Source: Paratinospora sagittata
Lineage: Eukaryota > Streptophyta > Magnoliopsida > Ranunculales > Menispermaceae
DNA length: 64,000 nucleotides
NCBI GenBank assembly: GCA_035771175.1
Contig: CM069598.1
Coordinates: forward strand, 22,117,438-22,181,437
Direction: 5' to 3'
Made by a program: the position numbers and the translations under genes
The notes under the pieces: generated by a model
What the model saw: the letters and a program-made list of their open reading frames with translations, nothing else
Told to the model about the DNA's origin: nothing
Database searches by the model: none
Part shown: positions 44,119 through 56,022 of the stretch, piece by piece
How positions within the stretch are numbered: the first letter of the stretch is position 1
Layout of the letters: every line of letters begins with the position of its first letter

Positions 44119-47100
44119 TGTTGGTCCACCTAAGAGGGGGGTGAATTGGGTGCGATGGTCAATTTTAAAAATATCTTCCAATAACTTAGTGATTTACAAG
44201 AGTGTATTGGAATTGGATGCCAAATAGAACACAGACTAAATTGCAAATGTGAGACACACAAATTTATAGTGGTTCGGCCAAGCCAACATCCACTACCCAA
44301 TCTCCTGATTAGGATTTTCTTAATCCACTAACTGATTCTCTTATGGGTGAAAACCAAAGTGTTACAACTGCCCTTTTATAGGTTAAAGGCAAACCTATCC
44401 TTTTACGGGCTAAGGATGAACCGTATTTCCTTTTTCCTGGATGAGGAAAAACCCATGTTCCTTTTACGGGATAAGGAAGAACAGTTTTCCTTTTAAGGGA
44501 TAAGAAAAAACCATTTTCCTTTTTACGGGATAAGAAAAAATCGTGATCCTTTTACAGGATGAGGAACAACCGTTTCTCTTTTACAGGGTAAGAGATAACC
44601 TATCCTTTTACTGGTTAAGGACACACCTATACTTTTACGGGATTAGGATGAACCATTTTCCTTTTACGGGATAAGAAAGAATCGTGAACCTTTTACGGGA
44701 TAAGGAACAACCATTTCTCTTTTACAAGTTAAGAGATAACCTATCCTTTTATAGGTTAAGGACCCACCTATCCTTTTAAGGGATTAGGATGAACCGATTT
44801 CCTAATTGCAAGTGAGGATGAACCTTTTTCTCCTTTATAGGTTCAAAAATAACCTTACATGATTTTAATCCTGAAATCATTAAGTGAACTACCTTCACTT
44901 GACCTGGTTGTTTCAGTCCAGAAACATATCAGCATTACAACACAATAATGTTGGTTCTAACAAAGTAAAACACTTTACAATTAAGCTCAGTACATAACAT
45001 TACAAAGATATGAAATATGAAATAAGTAATGCTAAGTTGAAATACACCTTAAGTTCTTTACCTTTCAATATTCGGTATTGCTCAAGTGCAGTTTTGAAAA
45101 GCATGAATGATATGATATAAAAATCAGTGCTTCTTCGAAAATAAAATATACCAAATAAACAGTGACATATAAAACGAAGGACTGGTGTAAATTAAAGACA
45201 GATAGTTTTCAACATAGATATAGAATATAAGTATGAAAACTTCTGGTTCAGTGATCAGTAGTTAACGCAACCACTGATATAGTTCAATACAGTACTTAAG
45301 ACATGAAATCAAGTACAACTGGATATCTTGAACTATTTCTCAAATTCTATTTCCAGCAAGAATGATACCAAATATGAATCAGTGCTGAGAATTTGAGTAG
45401 ATACCCAAATATGAATCAGTGCTGAGAATTTGAGTAGATACCAATAAAGATAGATTTTCAAAGATAAAGTATAATTGAAGCTCAATATGAAAATCTTTTG
45501 AAGATGTAAAGGTATCAGTAAAAATACTTTGAAAGTTTAGATAATGAAAATATTTTGGCACATACTAACTTTCAAAAAGTATTACCACAAGACAAAATGA
45601 TTGGCAAGTTGTTTGGTTCTAAGTGCTGGTATTTATAGACTTAGTGGGACATAACCGTTAGACATTTGAAGTTTAAATGGTATGAACGTTTACACACAAC
45701 GACTAGAATGTTATATGAAAATGGAAACTACAATTTTCACTAATATTTTGGTTCCCTTTAGATTTCATGAAAAAAGAAAGTTTTTGAAAATTTTATTTCA
45801 TGTATCAGAGACGATCTTTAATTGGTCTGAAAAGGACTCTGTGCAAATGTCTGTTCTGAAAAAGTAAACTTATGTAGTATACTTGTTCGAACAGTGACGA
45901 TTGTTGAATTAGCGTCTTGATTCCGTAATCAGTGTCCTAACGCATAATATCAACTTTGTCGTTTTGTTCCTAAAGGGTGCTCATTAAGTATAAGCGTCCT
46001 GCTGAATAATTAAGTGAGAGCACTACAAGCTTGTGAGTGTCCTGACTTTCTTTGATATTTAAACGACTTAACCTTGAGGGTGCTAATGCACATTTAGTGT
46101 CCTGCCATGTTTTAAAATAGTTAAGTACATGAGGGTGCTACTATCCAAGTAAGCGTCATGCCAGTTTAAAACATAAAACAAAACATTAGGGCTCTACAAC
46201 AATGTAAGCGTCTTACTAATTAAACATATTTTAAATAAGACACAATCACACTAAAGGACAATTAGCGTCCTAAAAGTTACTAAGTTGATTCCCAAAGGTG
46301 AGGGCGCTCCTATCCAGGTAGCGTCCTAATAAATTATTCAACTTATAACTATCAGTGTCCTCAAAGATACATTCTATGAAGAACTTAAGACATCTTTCAG
46401 TGAGCTGATGTTGAGTCAGCTTCCTGACAATTTCAGAGGTTGACTAATAAAGGAGGTCACTACTATACAAGTAAGCGTCCTGATAAATCAGTTCAATTCA
46501 ACCTTGAACGCTATCAGCGTCCTAATGAACTATCAACGCCCTGACTTATCAAGTTCAGGAGAGCCCTGCTATTTTATTAGCGTCTTGAAAAACTTTTTAA
46601 AAACAGTTTTGACTCGCGATTAAAAATACGATAAATGCGAATAAAAACTCGATAAATTTCAAATTAAATGTATAAATTAAATCATTTGAAATACCGTAAA
46701 ACGTAAGATCAAAACATGCAAGTATGCAAGTGATTTATGCATGGTTTTGGAAAACGTTTGAGCAATGTCGATTAGAGAAATATATACCTTAAACACTTTG
46801 TGCATTTCTCATTTCTCATAACCGTTAAATCTAACTCTTCATTATGAGATCTTCAATAAGAGCTTTGCGCGGAGTTGAATGACTTTAATGTTGATCAAGA
46901 GATGTAGACTTGAAGCTTTATCGAATCGTTCGAGAGAAGTGGTCTTGAAATCATGATGTGATCGTTGAAGTCCTTTTGATTGAAACAAACTTGACTGTTG
47001 GATGTGATTTTTGAGTTCCTTGATCGAGTCGTTCCTTGGCTTTTTGCTTTCCTTAGGTGCTTTGATGAAATCTTGATACACACACATTTAGCACCGAAAA

Positions 47101-47181
47101 GTATTTTGTTTGTGATCATCAAAATATACTTTATCACAATATATTTAGGGACGAGCTAAGCAATAAACTGTATAGGTTAAC
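44119..47181 (-). repeat. Inverted type B solo LTR nested in the type B solo LTR
   Basis: Plus-strand ends are tgttggtccacc and tataggttaac, about 3.06 kb; target copies ggttc are perfect (44114-44118, 47182-47186). The U3 end lacks the last base of the expected ..aaca. Inside, reversed, are the stem-loop array (44370-44840, expanded to some 15 units), TATA (45630-45638) and the GACGCT array (45900-46590). Joining the outer parts rebuilds a stem-loop unit, ggttcgtcctcaacctgg. Confidence 0.9.
44370..44840 (-). other. Expanded stem-loop array, type B, reverse
   Basis: Repeated units of the form ATCCTTTTACGGGataAGGAT, CTCTTTTACAGGgtaAGAG and TTCCTTTTACGGGatAAGGAA. The array is about 15 units against ten in the LTR at 3017. 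Confidence 0.75.
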
Positions 47182-47602
47182 GGTTCGTCCTCAACCTGGA
47201 AAAGGATAGGTTATCTCTAAACCTGTAAAAAAGAAACGATTCTTCCTGATCCCGTAAAAGGAACATGAGTTTTTCCTCAGCCCAGAAAAAGGAAATGCGG
47301 TTCATCCTTTGCCCGCAAAATGATAGTTTTGCCTTGAACCTGTAAAAGAGCATGTATAATGGTTTGGTTCTCACCCGTAAGAGAATCAGTTAATGGATTA
47401 AGAAAATCCTAATCGAGAGACTACGTAGTGGAGGTAGGCGCGACCGAATCACTATAAATCCTAGTGTGCTTTACTATATGCATATTACTTTATGGTTAGT
47501 ATGTGCATTTTATTCCAATGTTTCTAAGTATATCACTAAGTCATTGGAAAAGTTTAATTTGACCAATACACCCAATTCACCCCCCTCTTTGGTGCACCAA
47601 CA

Positions 47603-48442
47603 CAACATCTGATCAATGAAGGGCAATGGAAAATGATCTTTTCTGGTGGCCTTATTCAACTTTCTATAATCGATGCACACCCTCCAACCAGTAATTGCAC
47701 GTTAGGAGATCATTTCATCTTTTTCATTCTTGATCACTGTGATACTTCCTTTCTTAGGTACAACGTGCACAGGGCTTACCCATGATGAATCAGATATGGC
47801 ATAAATGATGCCTGCCTTGAGCCATTTTAGAATCTCTGCCTTAACCACTTCTTTCATTGCAGAATTCAACCTCCTCTGATGTTCCAGTATGGCCTTGTAT
47901 GAGTCCTCCATGAGTATCTTGTGCATGCAAATAGATGGACTAATCCCCTTTATATCTACAATCGTCCACCCAATAGCGGATTTGTGCTCCCTTAGGATCC
48001 TTAACAACTTTTCCTCTTGAACATTAGACAAGGTGAACAAAATGATTACTGAAAATTTATCATCCTTGCCTAAAAAGGCATATCTGAGATGATCTGAAAG
48101 AGGCTTCAACTCTGGCTTGGGGATAATTGACTCAATAGAAGATGAAGATGCAACATTAATATCTTCAAACATAGCTTGAGAAGACTGAACTGTTTGTGTA
48201 TCCAAAGCCATTGTGATTTGTTTTTCTTTAATACCATCATCTTTCCCATCTACTAGTGAGTGCACCAAGCATCTCTCCAAGGGGTCTACTGGTGATGTCT
48301 CCATTCTTACCTCTTGAATACATCTCTCAACAATGTCCACTTTATAACATGATCTCTTCTCTGTAGGAAATCTTAAGGATTTGTAGATATTGAAGACAAC
48401 CTCTTCATCATTGACTCTCAAAGTGAATTCTCCCTTATGCAC
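47603..48442 (-). pseudogene. pol: Ath3 RT start and protease-RT linker
   Basis: A 246-residue frame from 48442 (HKGEFTLRVNDEEVVF, the end of protease) through DPLERCLVH, PKPELKPLSDHLRYAFLG, EEKLLRILREHKSAIGW and AISDSSWVSPVHVVPKKG to a stop at 47702. Here the W after AISDSS is kept, unlike in Ath1. Below 47702 the RT goes on ([23 protein letters not shown]) to the solo LTR. Confidence 0.88.
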
Positions 48443-49013
48443 ATCAATTAAAGCCCGACCAGTAGCAAGGAAAGGTCTTCAAAAAATGAATGGAATCTCG
48501 TCATCTTCCTCCATATCAAGTACTACAAAATCAACGGGGAAGATAAACATGTCCACTTTCACCAATACATCTTCAATAATGCCTCTTGGATATGTGATAG
48601 ATCGATCCGCCAATTGCAATGATATTATGGTAGGCTTTACTTCACCAAACCGACTTCCTGAAAACAGACAAGGGCATTAAGTTAATGCTAGCACCAAGAT
48701 CACACAAAACTTTATCAAAAAAAGAGGCATTGATTTCATAAGGAATGGTAAAACTCCCTAGATCTTTGAGTTTTTGTGGTAGCTTTTTTTGCTAGATGGC
48801 TCTGCATTCTTCTGTCAACTTGACTGTTTCAAACTCCTCAAGCCTCCTCTTCTTGGACATCACATCTTTCATAAACTTGGCATAATTGGGCATCTGTTCC
48901 AAAGCACCTGCAAAAGGTATGTTGATGTGAATTTTCTTGAAAATATCCAAAAATTTAGCAAACTGCTCATCAAGCTTTTCTTTGAAATCTTTGAGGATAC
49001 GGGATGAGATTTT
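48443..49013 (-). pseudogene. pol: Ath3 protease, frameshifted
   Basis: Minus-strand pieces match Ath1: FANALEQMP-like text near 48900, GSFTIPYEI near 48745, CDLGASINLMPL near 48690-48660, then a frameshift near 48655 and the YPRGIIEDVLVKV block at 48600-48560. No long frame remains. Confidence 0.75.
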
Positions 49014-50664
49014 TTAGGATAGGCGGGATGCTGAGAAGGTAATGTGCCCCGGTACATAATCATTTTTCGTCGCCTCTTTCCCTTTTTCATTGACAAATTT
49101 TTTGCCCTTGTTCAGATTTTCCTTTTTTTGATCTTCTTGTGGATCATCTTCTTGAACTTGGGTGGATGATGAAGGAGTGGGTAATGAAGAAGGAATATAT
49201 GGTGACAAACCATTCTCAACCTCTTTACCACTTCTTAACTTGATAGCTTTGCACTGTTCTTTTGGATTTGTCTCTGTGTTACTTGGGAATGAACTGCTTT
49301 GTTGTTGTTGTTGGGCATTAATAGCTGAAGCAATTTTCCCCATTTGGACTTCCAAATTCTTGATAGAAGCATTCATGTTCCCCATGTGAGCTTCATATTG
49401 CTAACTTTGGACTCGGTCTTCTCAAGTTTGGTTGATGTCTCACCCATGAACTTAACCAAGGCTGATTCAAGCGATACTTTCCTCTCTTGACTTTGCCCTT
49501 GTGAGTTAAAACCTGGCGGTGGTTGCAACACTTTTCTACTGTTGGAATAAGAGAAGTTCTCATGGTTGCGCACACCCGGATAATACTGAGTAAGCACTTG
49601 ACTTGAGCTTTCCCCTTGGTTTCCTCTATAGTTATAGAGGAGATTGTTCACAAACTGAGATTGCTCATAAACTGAGATTGCTCATCTTGACCAACCAAGC
49701 CTTGTGGAACCATGTGTGCTGCCGCAATGGATTCAATGGATGAGGCAGATGAAGTTGAAGGATTTCCTTGAAGAGAGGAGACTTTATCAGACAAAATTGT
49801 CTTGTGGTATAACATTGAAGACATTTAAGCCGATAAAGCCGTTAATTGATCTACTTCATGCAATCCGCCCGCTCTTTTTGTTAGAGCCCTCTCATTTGAA
49901 TGTTCATAGGAGTTGGAAGCCATTTCTTCTATCAACATGAGAGCCTCATTTTTTGTTTTCCCCATGAGAACACCACCAGCCACCGCATCAACCCATGCTC
50001 TTGTAGACATGGTCATGGCATTGTAGAAAATTTGAATTTGAAGCCAATCTTGATAACCATGTCATGGGAACCTTCTCAATAAATCCTTGAATCTTCCCCA
50101 TGCTTCATACAATGATTCGGTCTCAAGTTGCTTAAACTGGCTTATCTATGCTCTAAGTTGGGTTATCCTCGCTGGCGTGAAGAATTTTTGAAAATATTTC
50201 TGCACCATTTCTTCCCAATTGGTGATACTACCCAGTAGCAAAGACAGTAACCAAGACCTCGCCTTGTCCCTCAGTGAGAATGAAAATAGCCACAATCTTA
50301 TCTATTCTTCAGGCACCCTATTAATTTTAACCGTGTCACACATTTCCAGAAATGTGTTAATGTGCACTGTAGGGTCCTCTTGTGACGCTCTCCCAAACTG
50401 ATGTTGTTGTACCATTGTGATCAAGGCCGGCTTCAATTCAAAATTGTTGGCATTGATGGGTAGTCTTGCAATGCCCGAGAAATTGTTTTTCACCACGCGC
50501 TTAAAATAATCTCTCAATGGCAATTGATCATTTCCTTCCGCCATGGTTGGCTCTTCAACTTTTCCTTCACTTCTTAACCTCCCAAAAGTTCTTTCAATTT
50601 GGGGGTTAAGAAGCACAAGTTCAACACTTCGAGTCCTTCGCATCAACCAATCACAATCTAACAA
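49014..50664 (-). pseudogene. gag: Ath3 gag, broken in several places
   Basis: Starts at 50664 with the SVELVLLNPQIERTFG motif, then LRDYFKRVVKNNFSGIARLPI, LKPALITMVQQHQFGRA and EDPTVHINTFLEMCDTVKI, to a stop near 50302. The middle (49825-50016) keeps the DAVAGG and EALMLIEEMASNSYEHSNERA motifs. 49651-49373 and 49385-49014 hold the S/Q-rich C-terminal part (QQQQQSSSFPSNTE, LRSGKEVE). Stops and frameshifts part the four pieces. Confidence 0.85.
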
Positions 50665-50788
50665 GAAAATATAACAAGAATTTCAGGAAATAGCAAGTAA
50701 AATGCAAACAAAAACAAATAAAAAGAAATACCTAAATTAAGATCAAAACCAATTTGTAATGGTATTAATAATAGAAAAATTGGCACTA

Positions 50789-50806
50789 TCCCCGGCAACG
50801 ACACCA
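50789..50806 (-). other. Ath3 primer binding site
   Basis: Minus strand TGGTGTCGTTGCCGGGGA, five bases from the LTR. The best-kept Athila primer site in the window. Confidence 0.85.
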
Positions 50807-50811
50807 AAACT

Positions 50812-51901
50812 TGATCGTGAATCGCAAGTATACGATTGTCAAGTTATAATACCCATGGTGAGTGGGATATCGTATCCACAGAGATAGTCAATTTAAACGT
50901 TAAAAATGCCCAAAACTACTAAGATTTTGATTTTATCTAGGCAATTAAAATCTTATGATTAATGTGCTGGAAATTAAAATGACTGAAATTAAAACCAAAC
51001 TAAGCAATTAAAATGAGAATTAGAGAAAAACACGGATAAAGATGATTAGAGAGTTGATTTCACTATGTTGCGTTATATGGGTATCAAAAGATAATGCCAT
51101 TGATTCAATTCTTAAGTTTATAAATCATGAATCCTAATTTGTCTGAACCCTTCTCTCGAATGCAAATTCAAACATCTATGCTTCAATCACTAATTCCCTC
51201 TCTCGAATGTAAATTAACAATTAAAGCACGCATTACGATCTAAGATTCAATTTAAATGAAAAGACCAAAAGGGGCGCGAAAATATGCAAGAAAATCGCAA
51301 TTCTGCATTTCTGGGTTCGTGGTAGCCGCGGCGCCCACTCTTGGTGCTGCGGAGCCTACAAATGGGTTTTTGGGCTTCTTTTCTGCATTTGGGCACCGCG
51401 GCACCCAGTCACGACATTGCCTTCTTTTGTGTGTTGGTTTGTGTTTTGGACTTAGCCGATTTTCTGACTTTTTGGACTTGTTTTCTTCATGTTCTTTGCC
51501 ACTTTTCCGCACCAATTGAGCCTTGATTCAACCCATTTCAAAATTCTTTATTTTCTTACAAAACCAAGTATAAACAAGTGTAAGTAATCTATATTAATCA
51601 ATTAATAGAAAACTATATGCAAATATGTATTAACATGTAAAATGCAAGATTATCAACATAAAAATGATGCTAATGACTTTAGGAAAAATACCTAAAAATC
51701 ATGATTATTTTCCTAAGCTAGCCTAATGCATTTTATTCATGAAAATATTTAGATCTAACATCTAAATTTCATAAAAACATCTAAATGGACCTAAAACACT
51801 AAATATGACCAATTAATGCAAAAATATTTAAAAACTAGCTAAATGCACTTAAAAACCTATCAAAACGACATGCAAAACATTATATAAAACTCAACTTATC
51901 A
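50812..51901 (-). repeat. Ath3 5' LTR
   Basis: TGATCGTGAATCGC to ctcaacttatca, 1090 bp. CpG-rich motifs are at 51324-51337 and 51393-51407. The outer flank is Ath4 gag. Confidence 0.88.
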
Positions 51902-52740
51902 ATGTAGCATACTAACCATTTGTGCAGACAAAGAGGTCATTTGATCTATGCAACCCAGCTACTTTCTTCATTGGAGCCCTCTCACTTGCATGCTCATAAG
52001 TGTTTGAAGCCATCTCTTCAATCAACATAAGGGCCTCATTTGCAGTCTTCCCCAATTGTGTACCTCCTGCAGCAGCATCAACCAAGGATCTTGTAGATAA
52101 GGTCAAGGCATTGTAGAACATATGAATCTGTAACCACTCTTGGTATCCACGTTGAGGACAACTTCTCAGTAGATCGTTGAACCTTTCCCACGAGTCATAC
52201 AAGGATTTAGACTCCAATTTGTTTGAACCAACTTATCTTGGCTCTTAACTGTGATATCCTTGCAAGTGTGAAGAATTTCTGAAGAAACTTTTGGACCATT
52301 TCTTCCTAAGTGGTAATGTTTCCAGGTAACAACGTTTGGAGCCATGATCTTGTCTTGTCTCTAAACGAAAATGGAAACAACCTTAGTCTTATTTGCTCTT
52401 CTGGAACCCCATTTATCTTCACTATGTCACACATCTCCAAAAATGTATTGATGTGGACCGTTGGATCTTCTTGAGGTGCTCTGCCAAACTGATGTTGTTG
52501 CACCATAGTAATTAAGGTTGGCTTCAACTCAAATTTATTAGCATTTATGGGCAACCTTGTTATCCCAGAGTAATTGTTGTTCACCACTGGCTTGAAGTAG
52601 TCTCTTAAAGGCAATTGATTGTTCTCTTCAGCCATCTCTTCTTCTTGTGCTCTTCTATTTTTTCTTAATATCCCAAAAGTTCTCTCAATCTCTGGATCAA
52701 GAGGTACAATTTCAGCGCTTTTCACTCTTCGCATGAACCA
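51902..52740 (-). pseudogene. gag: Ath4 gag, front part
   Basis: Minus strand from MRRVKSAEIVPLDPEIERTFG (52734), LRDYFKPVVNNNYSGITRLPI, LITMVQQHQFGRAPQEDPT, RLRLFPFSFRDKTRSWLQTLLPG, then after stops near 52306-52220 MESKSLYDSWERFNDLL and YNALTLSTRSLVDAAAGG. This is the best copy of the central Gag region lost from Ath1. Ath3 cuts it at 51901, so the rest of Ath4 (pol, 3' LTR) was left of Ath3 and has been deleted. Confidence 0.88.
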
Positions 52741-52859
52741 ATGAAATCTATCAAGAAAAAGAGAAAAACAAATTCAGAAAATAACAAACAAAAGAAAAGT
52801 ACCTAAATTAAGATCAAAATCAATTCGTATTGGTATTAATAATAGTAAAATTTGCACAA

Positions 52860-52877
52860 TCCCCGGCAAAGAAGCCA
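52860..52877 (-). other. Ath4 primer binding site
   Basis: Minus strand TGGCTTCTTTGCCGGGGA, six bases from the LTR, with more changes than in Ath3. Confidence 0.75.
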
Positions 52878-52883
52878 AAAAGT

Positions 52884-54297
52884 TGATCGTGAATATTTGT
52901 ATCGCAAGTGCACGACAGTCAAGTTATAATATACCGAGGTGAGTCAGATTATCGTCCACAGAGAAAGTGAATTTTACTACTAAAAATGCCTAAAACTACT
53001 ATAAATTTGATTTATCTAGGTGATCAAAATGGGATGATTTAATTACTGATATTAAAGTAACTAAAATTGAAACTAATTAATGCAAATAAATTGTGAATTG
53101 GAGAAAAATTAATCATGAATCTTAATTTGTCAAACCCTCCTATCGAATGTAATTTGAACACTTATACTTCAACTATTGATTCCCTATCTCGAGTGCAAAT
53201 TAATAATTCAAGCATGCACTAAGATTTACGATTCATTTTCAAGGATTTCAAAGAGATTTGTAGGTCTCTCGACTCGATACAAAATCCCTAGGTTACAATT
53301 AACCTGTTCTAATTCGAAAATACATCTCTTGAGTGTAAGAAATCGAATCTAAAAGCATTCAACAAGTGGCCAACAAATTGAAGGGAGTAAGTATAGAGAA
53401 TTGCAATTAAACCCATCAAATTACTCAATTACATATAAACAATAATAATCAACCCATAAAATCCAACATAGGTCAATCAACTTCTCTATTAAAAACTTAG
53501 CTCATGTTCATGTTCATGGATACAAGATGAAAAAGAAATAAAACAATGGAGGAAAGTATTTCAAGATACAAGAAATGGAAATCAAAGGTTAGAAACCCCC
53601 TTCAATGGTGGTTCAATCTCCTTCTCCCTCTTGGTTCCTTCAAGCCTCCTTTTTCGCACCCTAAACCTAATTCCAATCTCTAATCCTGATAAAAGAAACC
53701 CTAAACACAAGTTATACACTTAAGTGGGTCAAAAGACCAAAAGAGGCTTCTAAAAACTTGTAAAAATAGCACATCCCGCAATCCTACTCAACCTGGCACT
53801 GTGGCGCCCATGTACTATTCCATCACTACCACCCTTCACGATATGTGCGTCGCGGGGCCTAGTCTCGGGTTTTGGGGTGGTGGTGGCCTTGTGAACTTAG
53901 CTATTTTTTTGGCTTTGTAGACTTCTTTTCTTCATTTCTTCTCCATTTTTTTTGCAGATGTTCTTGGCCTCATTTCAACACCATATGAGCATCATTTCCA
54001 CCACTTTAAACTCCTTATTTACCTACAAAACAAAGTATAAACAAGTGTAAATTCTATGCAATGAATCAAAATATTAACTATAATGAAATGTACTCAAAAT
54101 ATATGATATTTATGATATTAACATGTATCAAAATGTTATTTATTCATGATAAAAACCTACAAAAACTTATGATAAAACCTAAATGAACCTAAAACAACTA
54201 AGTATACTAATCATGCAAAAACACCTAAAAACTAACTAAATGAACCTAAAAGTCAAACAAATTAACATGCAAAACACTAACCAAACTCAACTTATCA
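52884..54297 (-). repeat. Ath4 5' LTR
   Basis: TGATCGTGAAT to ctcaacttatca, 1414 bp, alike to the Ath3 LTR at both ends. CpG-rich motifs lie at 53793-53810 and 53848-53860. The flank from 54298 is Ath5 integrase, so gtcac (54298-54302) is the likely target copy. Confidence 0.88.
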
Positions 54298-54360
54298 GTC
54301 ACTACGATTATCAGATGCATTGTGGGCTTACAGGATTGCATTCAAAACTCCTATTGGTAT
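54298..54360 (+). pseudogene. pol: Ath5 integrase piece 1
   Basis: In the frame starting at 54299 this reads LSDALWAYRIAFKTPIG, the C-terminal integrase motif seen in Ath1 and Ath3, but on the plus strand. The solo LTR cuts it after the glycine codon. Confidence 0.8.
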
Positions 54361-54631
54361 TGTTAGTGCAATCCACAAGCGCACGGTGTCAAGGTATAAA
54401 TACCAATGAATATCCTTTGCATCGTCCTCAAGGATTGATCACTATCACCTATTACCACGTTTACTAACCTTAACTTTATTTAGAAAATCCAATTCGAATG
54501 TTCATGTATATTAAAAATCATTAAACTAATTAAAACTAAACTAAAACTAACAAAGCAATGCAATATGAATTAGATAGGAAATCAATAGATGCATAGTCTA
54601 GGGGTTTGATATCACCTCACTCTCAACTATG

Positions 54632-54666
<35 letters not shown>

Positions 54667-55818
54667 TTATTTATTTATTTATTATTAATTTAATTTCCTA
54701 TTTTATAACTCAAAAATCCTAACGTCTCTAATTCCCTCTCTCAAGCACCAATTAGAATATATTATTAGCACATTGGTTTTACTCTTTCAATGAAAACCTA
54801 AGATTCTAATAACTCATTAAGTTCTATGATTTTCTTCCTATAACTTTAAAGGGTCTCAATCTCCTCTCGGTCTCACGATAACCTAGGTTATATTTTCCTT
54901 GTTCCAACCCAATATACCCTCTTTTGGAGCACCTACCTCAAGTCTATGATCATTCAATCCTTGGCTAAGGGATCAAAAGCATTAAACCCAGAAAAATATA
55001 AATAAACTACAAAATCTTATTAATAATAATCAAAACAATAAAAACTATGGCATAGCCTTGAGTTTGGATCAATCTACCCTCTAGAAAGAGGATTTAGTTC
55101 ATAACTATCAACATAAACACATAAAATAATGGTATGAACATGAATATGAACAATAGAAACCAAACTAGAGAGATAGAAGTGTAGGAGAATCTCTTCTTCT
55201 CCCCAAAGTTGATCTTCTTCTCCACTTTCTTCCTAGCCTTCTCCTCTTGTTCTCTATTGTATCCTCCTTTAGAAACCCTAATTAATGTTGTATTTATAGT
55301 TAGGACAAAGTAAGAAAAAACCTTATCCAATTCGGAGTTAAGGTGAGCAAGATAAGGGCAAAACCCTAAAATTGCGTAGAAATATAAACTCCCGGCGCTG
55401 CGATATTTTTTCTTCTTTGGTCTCTTGGCGCCGTGGCACCCCTCCCTGGTGTCGCGGCTCTCACTTGCTGAATTTTTTCACACTTTTTTATTGTGGACTT
55501 AGCCATTTTTTCAGCTCCTTTGACTTGCATGCTTCATGTATCTTCATCTCAACTTCTTGTAACATGTTTCCATCATCCAAATTCACTTTCAACACATCCA
55601 AACACCTATAAACAAACCAAAACTTATGAGTAACACACTTATATAATCAAAATAACCAACTTATATAATTAAAAACTGAAATAAAGCAATGTATACCAAA
55701 ACACAACTAAACTAACAAATAAACCGAAACTAGAACAAGCCAACCAAACTAATGAATAAATCATCCTAAAACTCATCTAAAACTTACTCAAAAACATATC
55801 TAACAATCTAACTCATCA
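54361..55818 (-). repeat. Athila-like solo LTR in Ath5
   Basis: TGTTAGTGCAATCC to ctaactcatca, 1458 bp, with perfect ggtat copies (54356-54360, 55819-55823) that restore the GMSPY codons. It shares with other Athila LTRs the ctctaattccctctctc block, CpG motifs (55393-55460) and ggacttagccatttt near 55495. Orientation is set by these blocks. The minus-strand frame at 55094-55330 is not a gene. Confidence 0.9.
54634..54684. repeat. (TA)n and (TTTA)n microsatellites
   Basis: About 13 TA units run into about six ttta units within the solo LTR. Confidence 0.85.
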
Positions 55819-55823
55819 GGTAT

Positions 55824-56022
55824 GTCTCCATACAAGCTTGTTTTTGGCAAAGCTTGTCATTAACCAGTTGAACTTGAGCATAAGGCATTGGGCTATCAAA
55901 AAGCTGAGTTTTGATTTAGCCACGACTAGTTCACATAGAAAAACTCCAACTTTCTAAGTTAGAGGAGCTTAGGAATGATGCATATGAGTTTGCTAGGCAA
56001 TACAAGGATAGGATGAAGTCAG
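55824..56022 (+). pseudogene. pol: Ath5 integrase piece 2
   Basis: Continues as MSPYKLVFGKACH, a stop, then [10 protein letters not shown] and, after another break, LEELRNDAYEFARQYKDRMKS. CopA-2 cuts it at 56023 (likely target copy gtcag, 56018-56022). The only Athila coding sequence on the plus strand here. Confidence 0.8.

Larger units (their letters stand above)
41618..47602 (+). repeat. Type B solo LTR, split by an inverted type B solo LTR
   Basis: TGTTGGCCTAAGCGG to gcaccaaca. Target copies are cagca (41613-41617) and caaca (47603-47607), one transition apart; Athila RT rejoins across them. The two parts are 41618-44118 and 47187-47602, about 2.9 kb in all. No copia interior remains, so it arose by LTR-LTR recombination. 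Confidence 0.92.
39565..51901 (-). mobile_element. Ath3: Athila element, 3' end deleted, split by type B solo LTRs
   Basis: Minus strand, with integrase at 39565-40684, RNase H and RT at 40656-41617 and 47603-47780, protease to 49013, gag to 50664, primer site 50789-50806 and 5' LTR 50812-51901. Its 3' LTR and untranslated part are missing: integrase is joined to the type C LTR at about 39561-39566, with gag/gagttg shared at the join. Gag and protease are more broken than in Ath1. Confidence 0.88.

Noticed and set aside
51252..51519. Overlapping 87-residue frames on both strands in a GC-richer stretch
   Set aside because: They sit in the Ath3 LTR around the CpG-rich motifs; low stop density follows from base composition.
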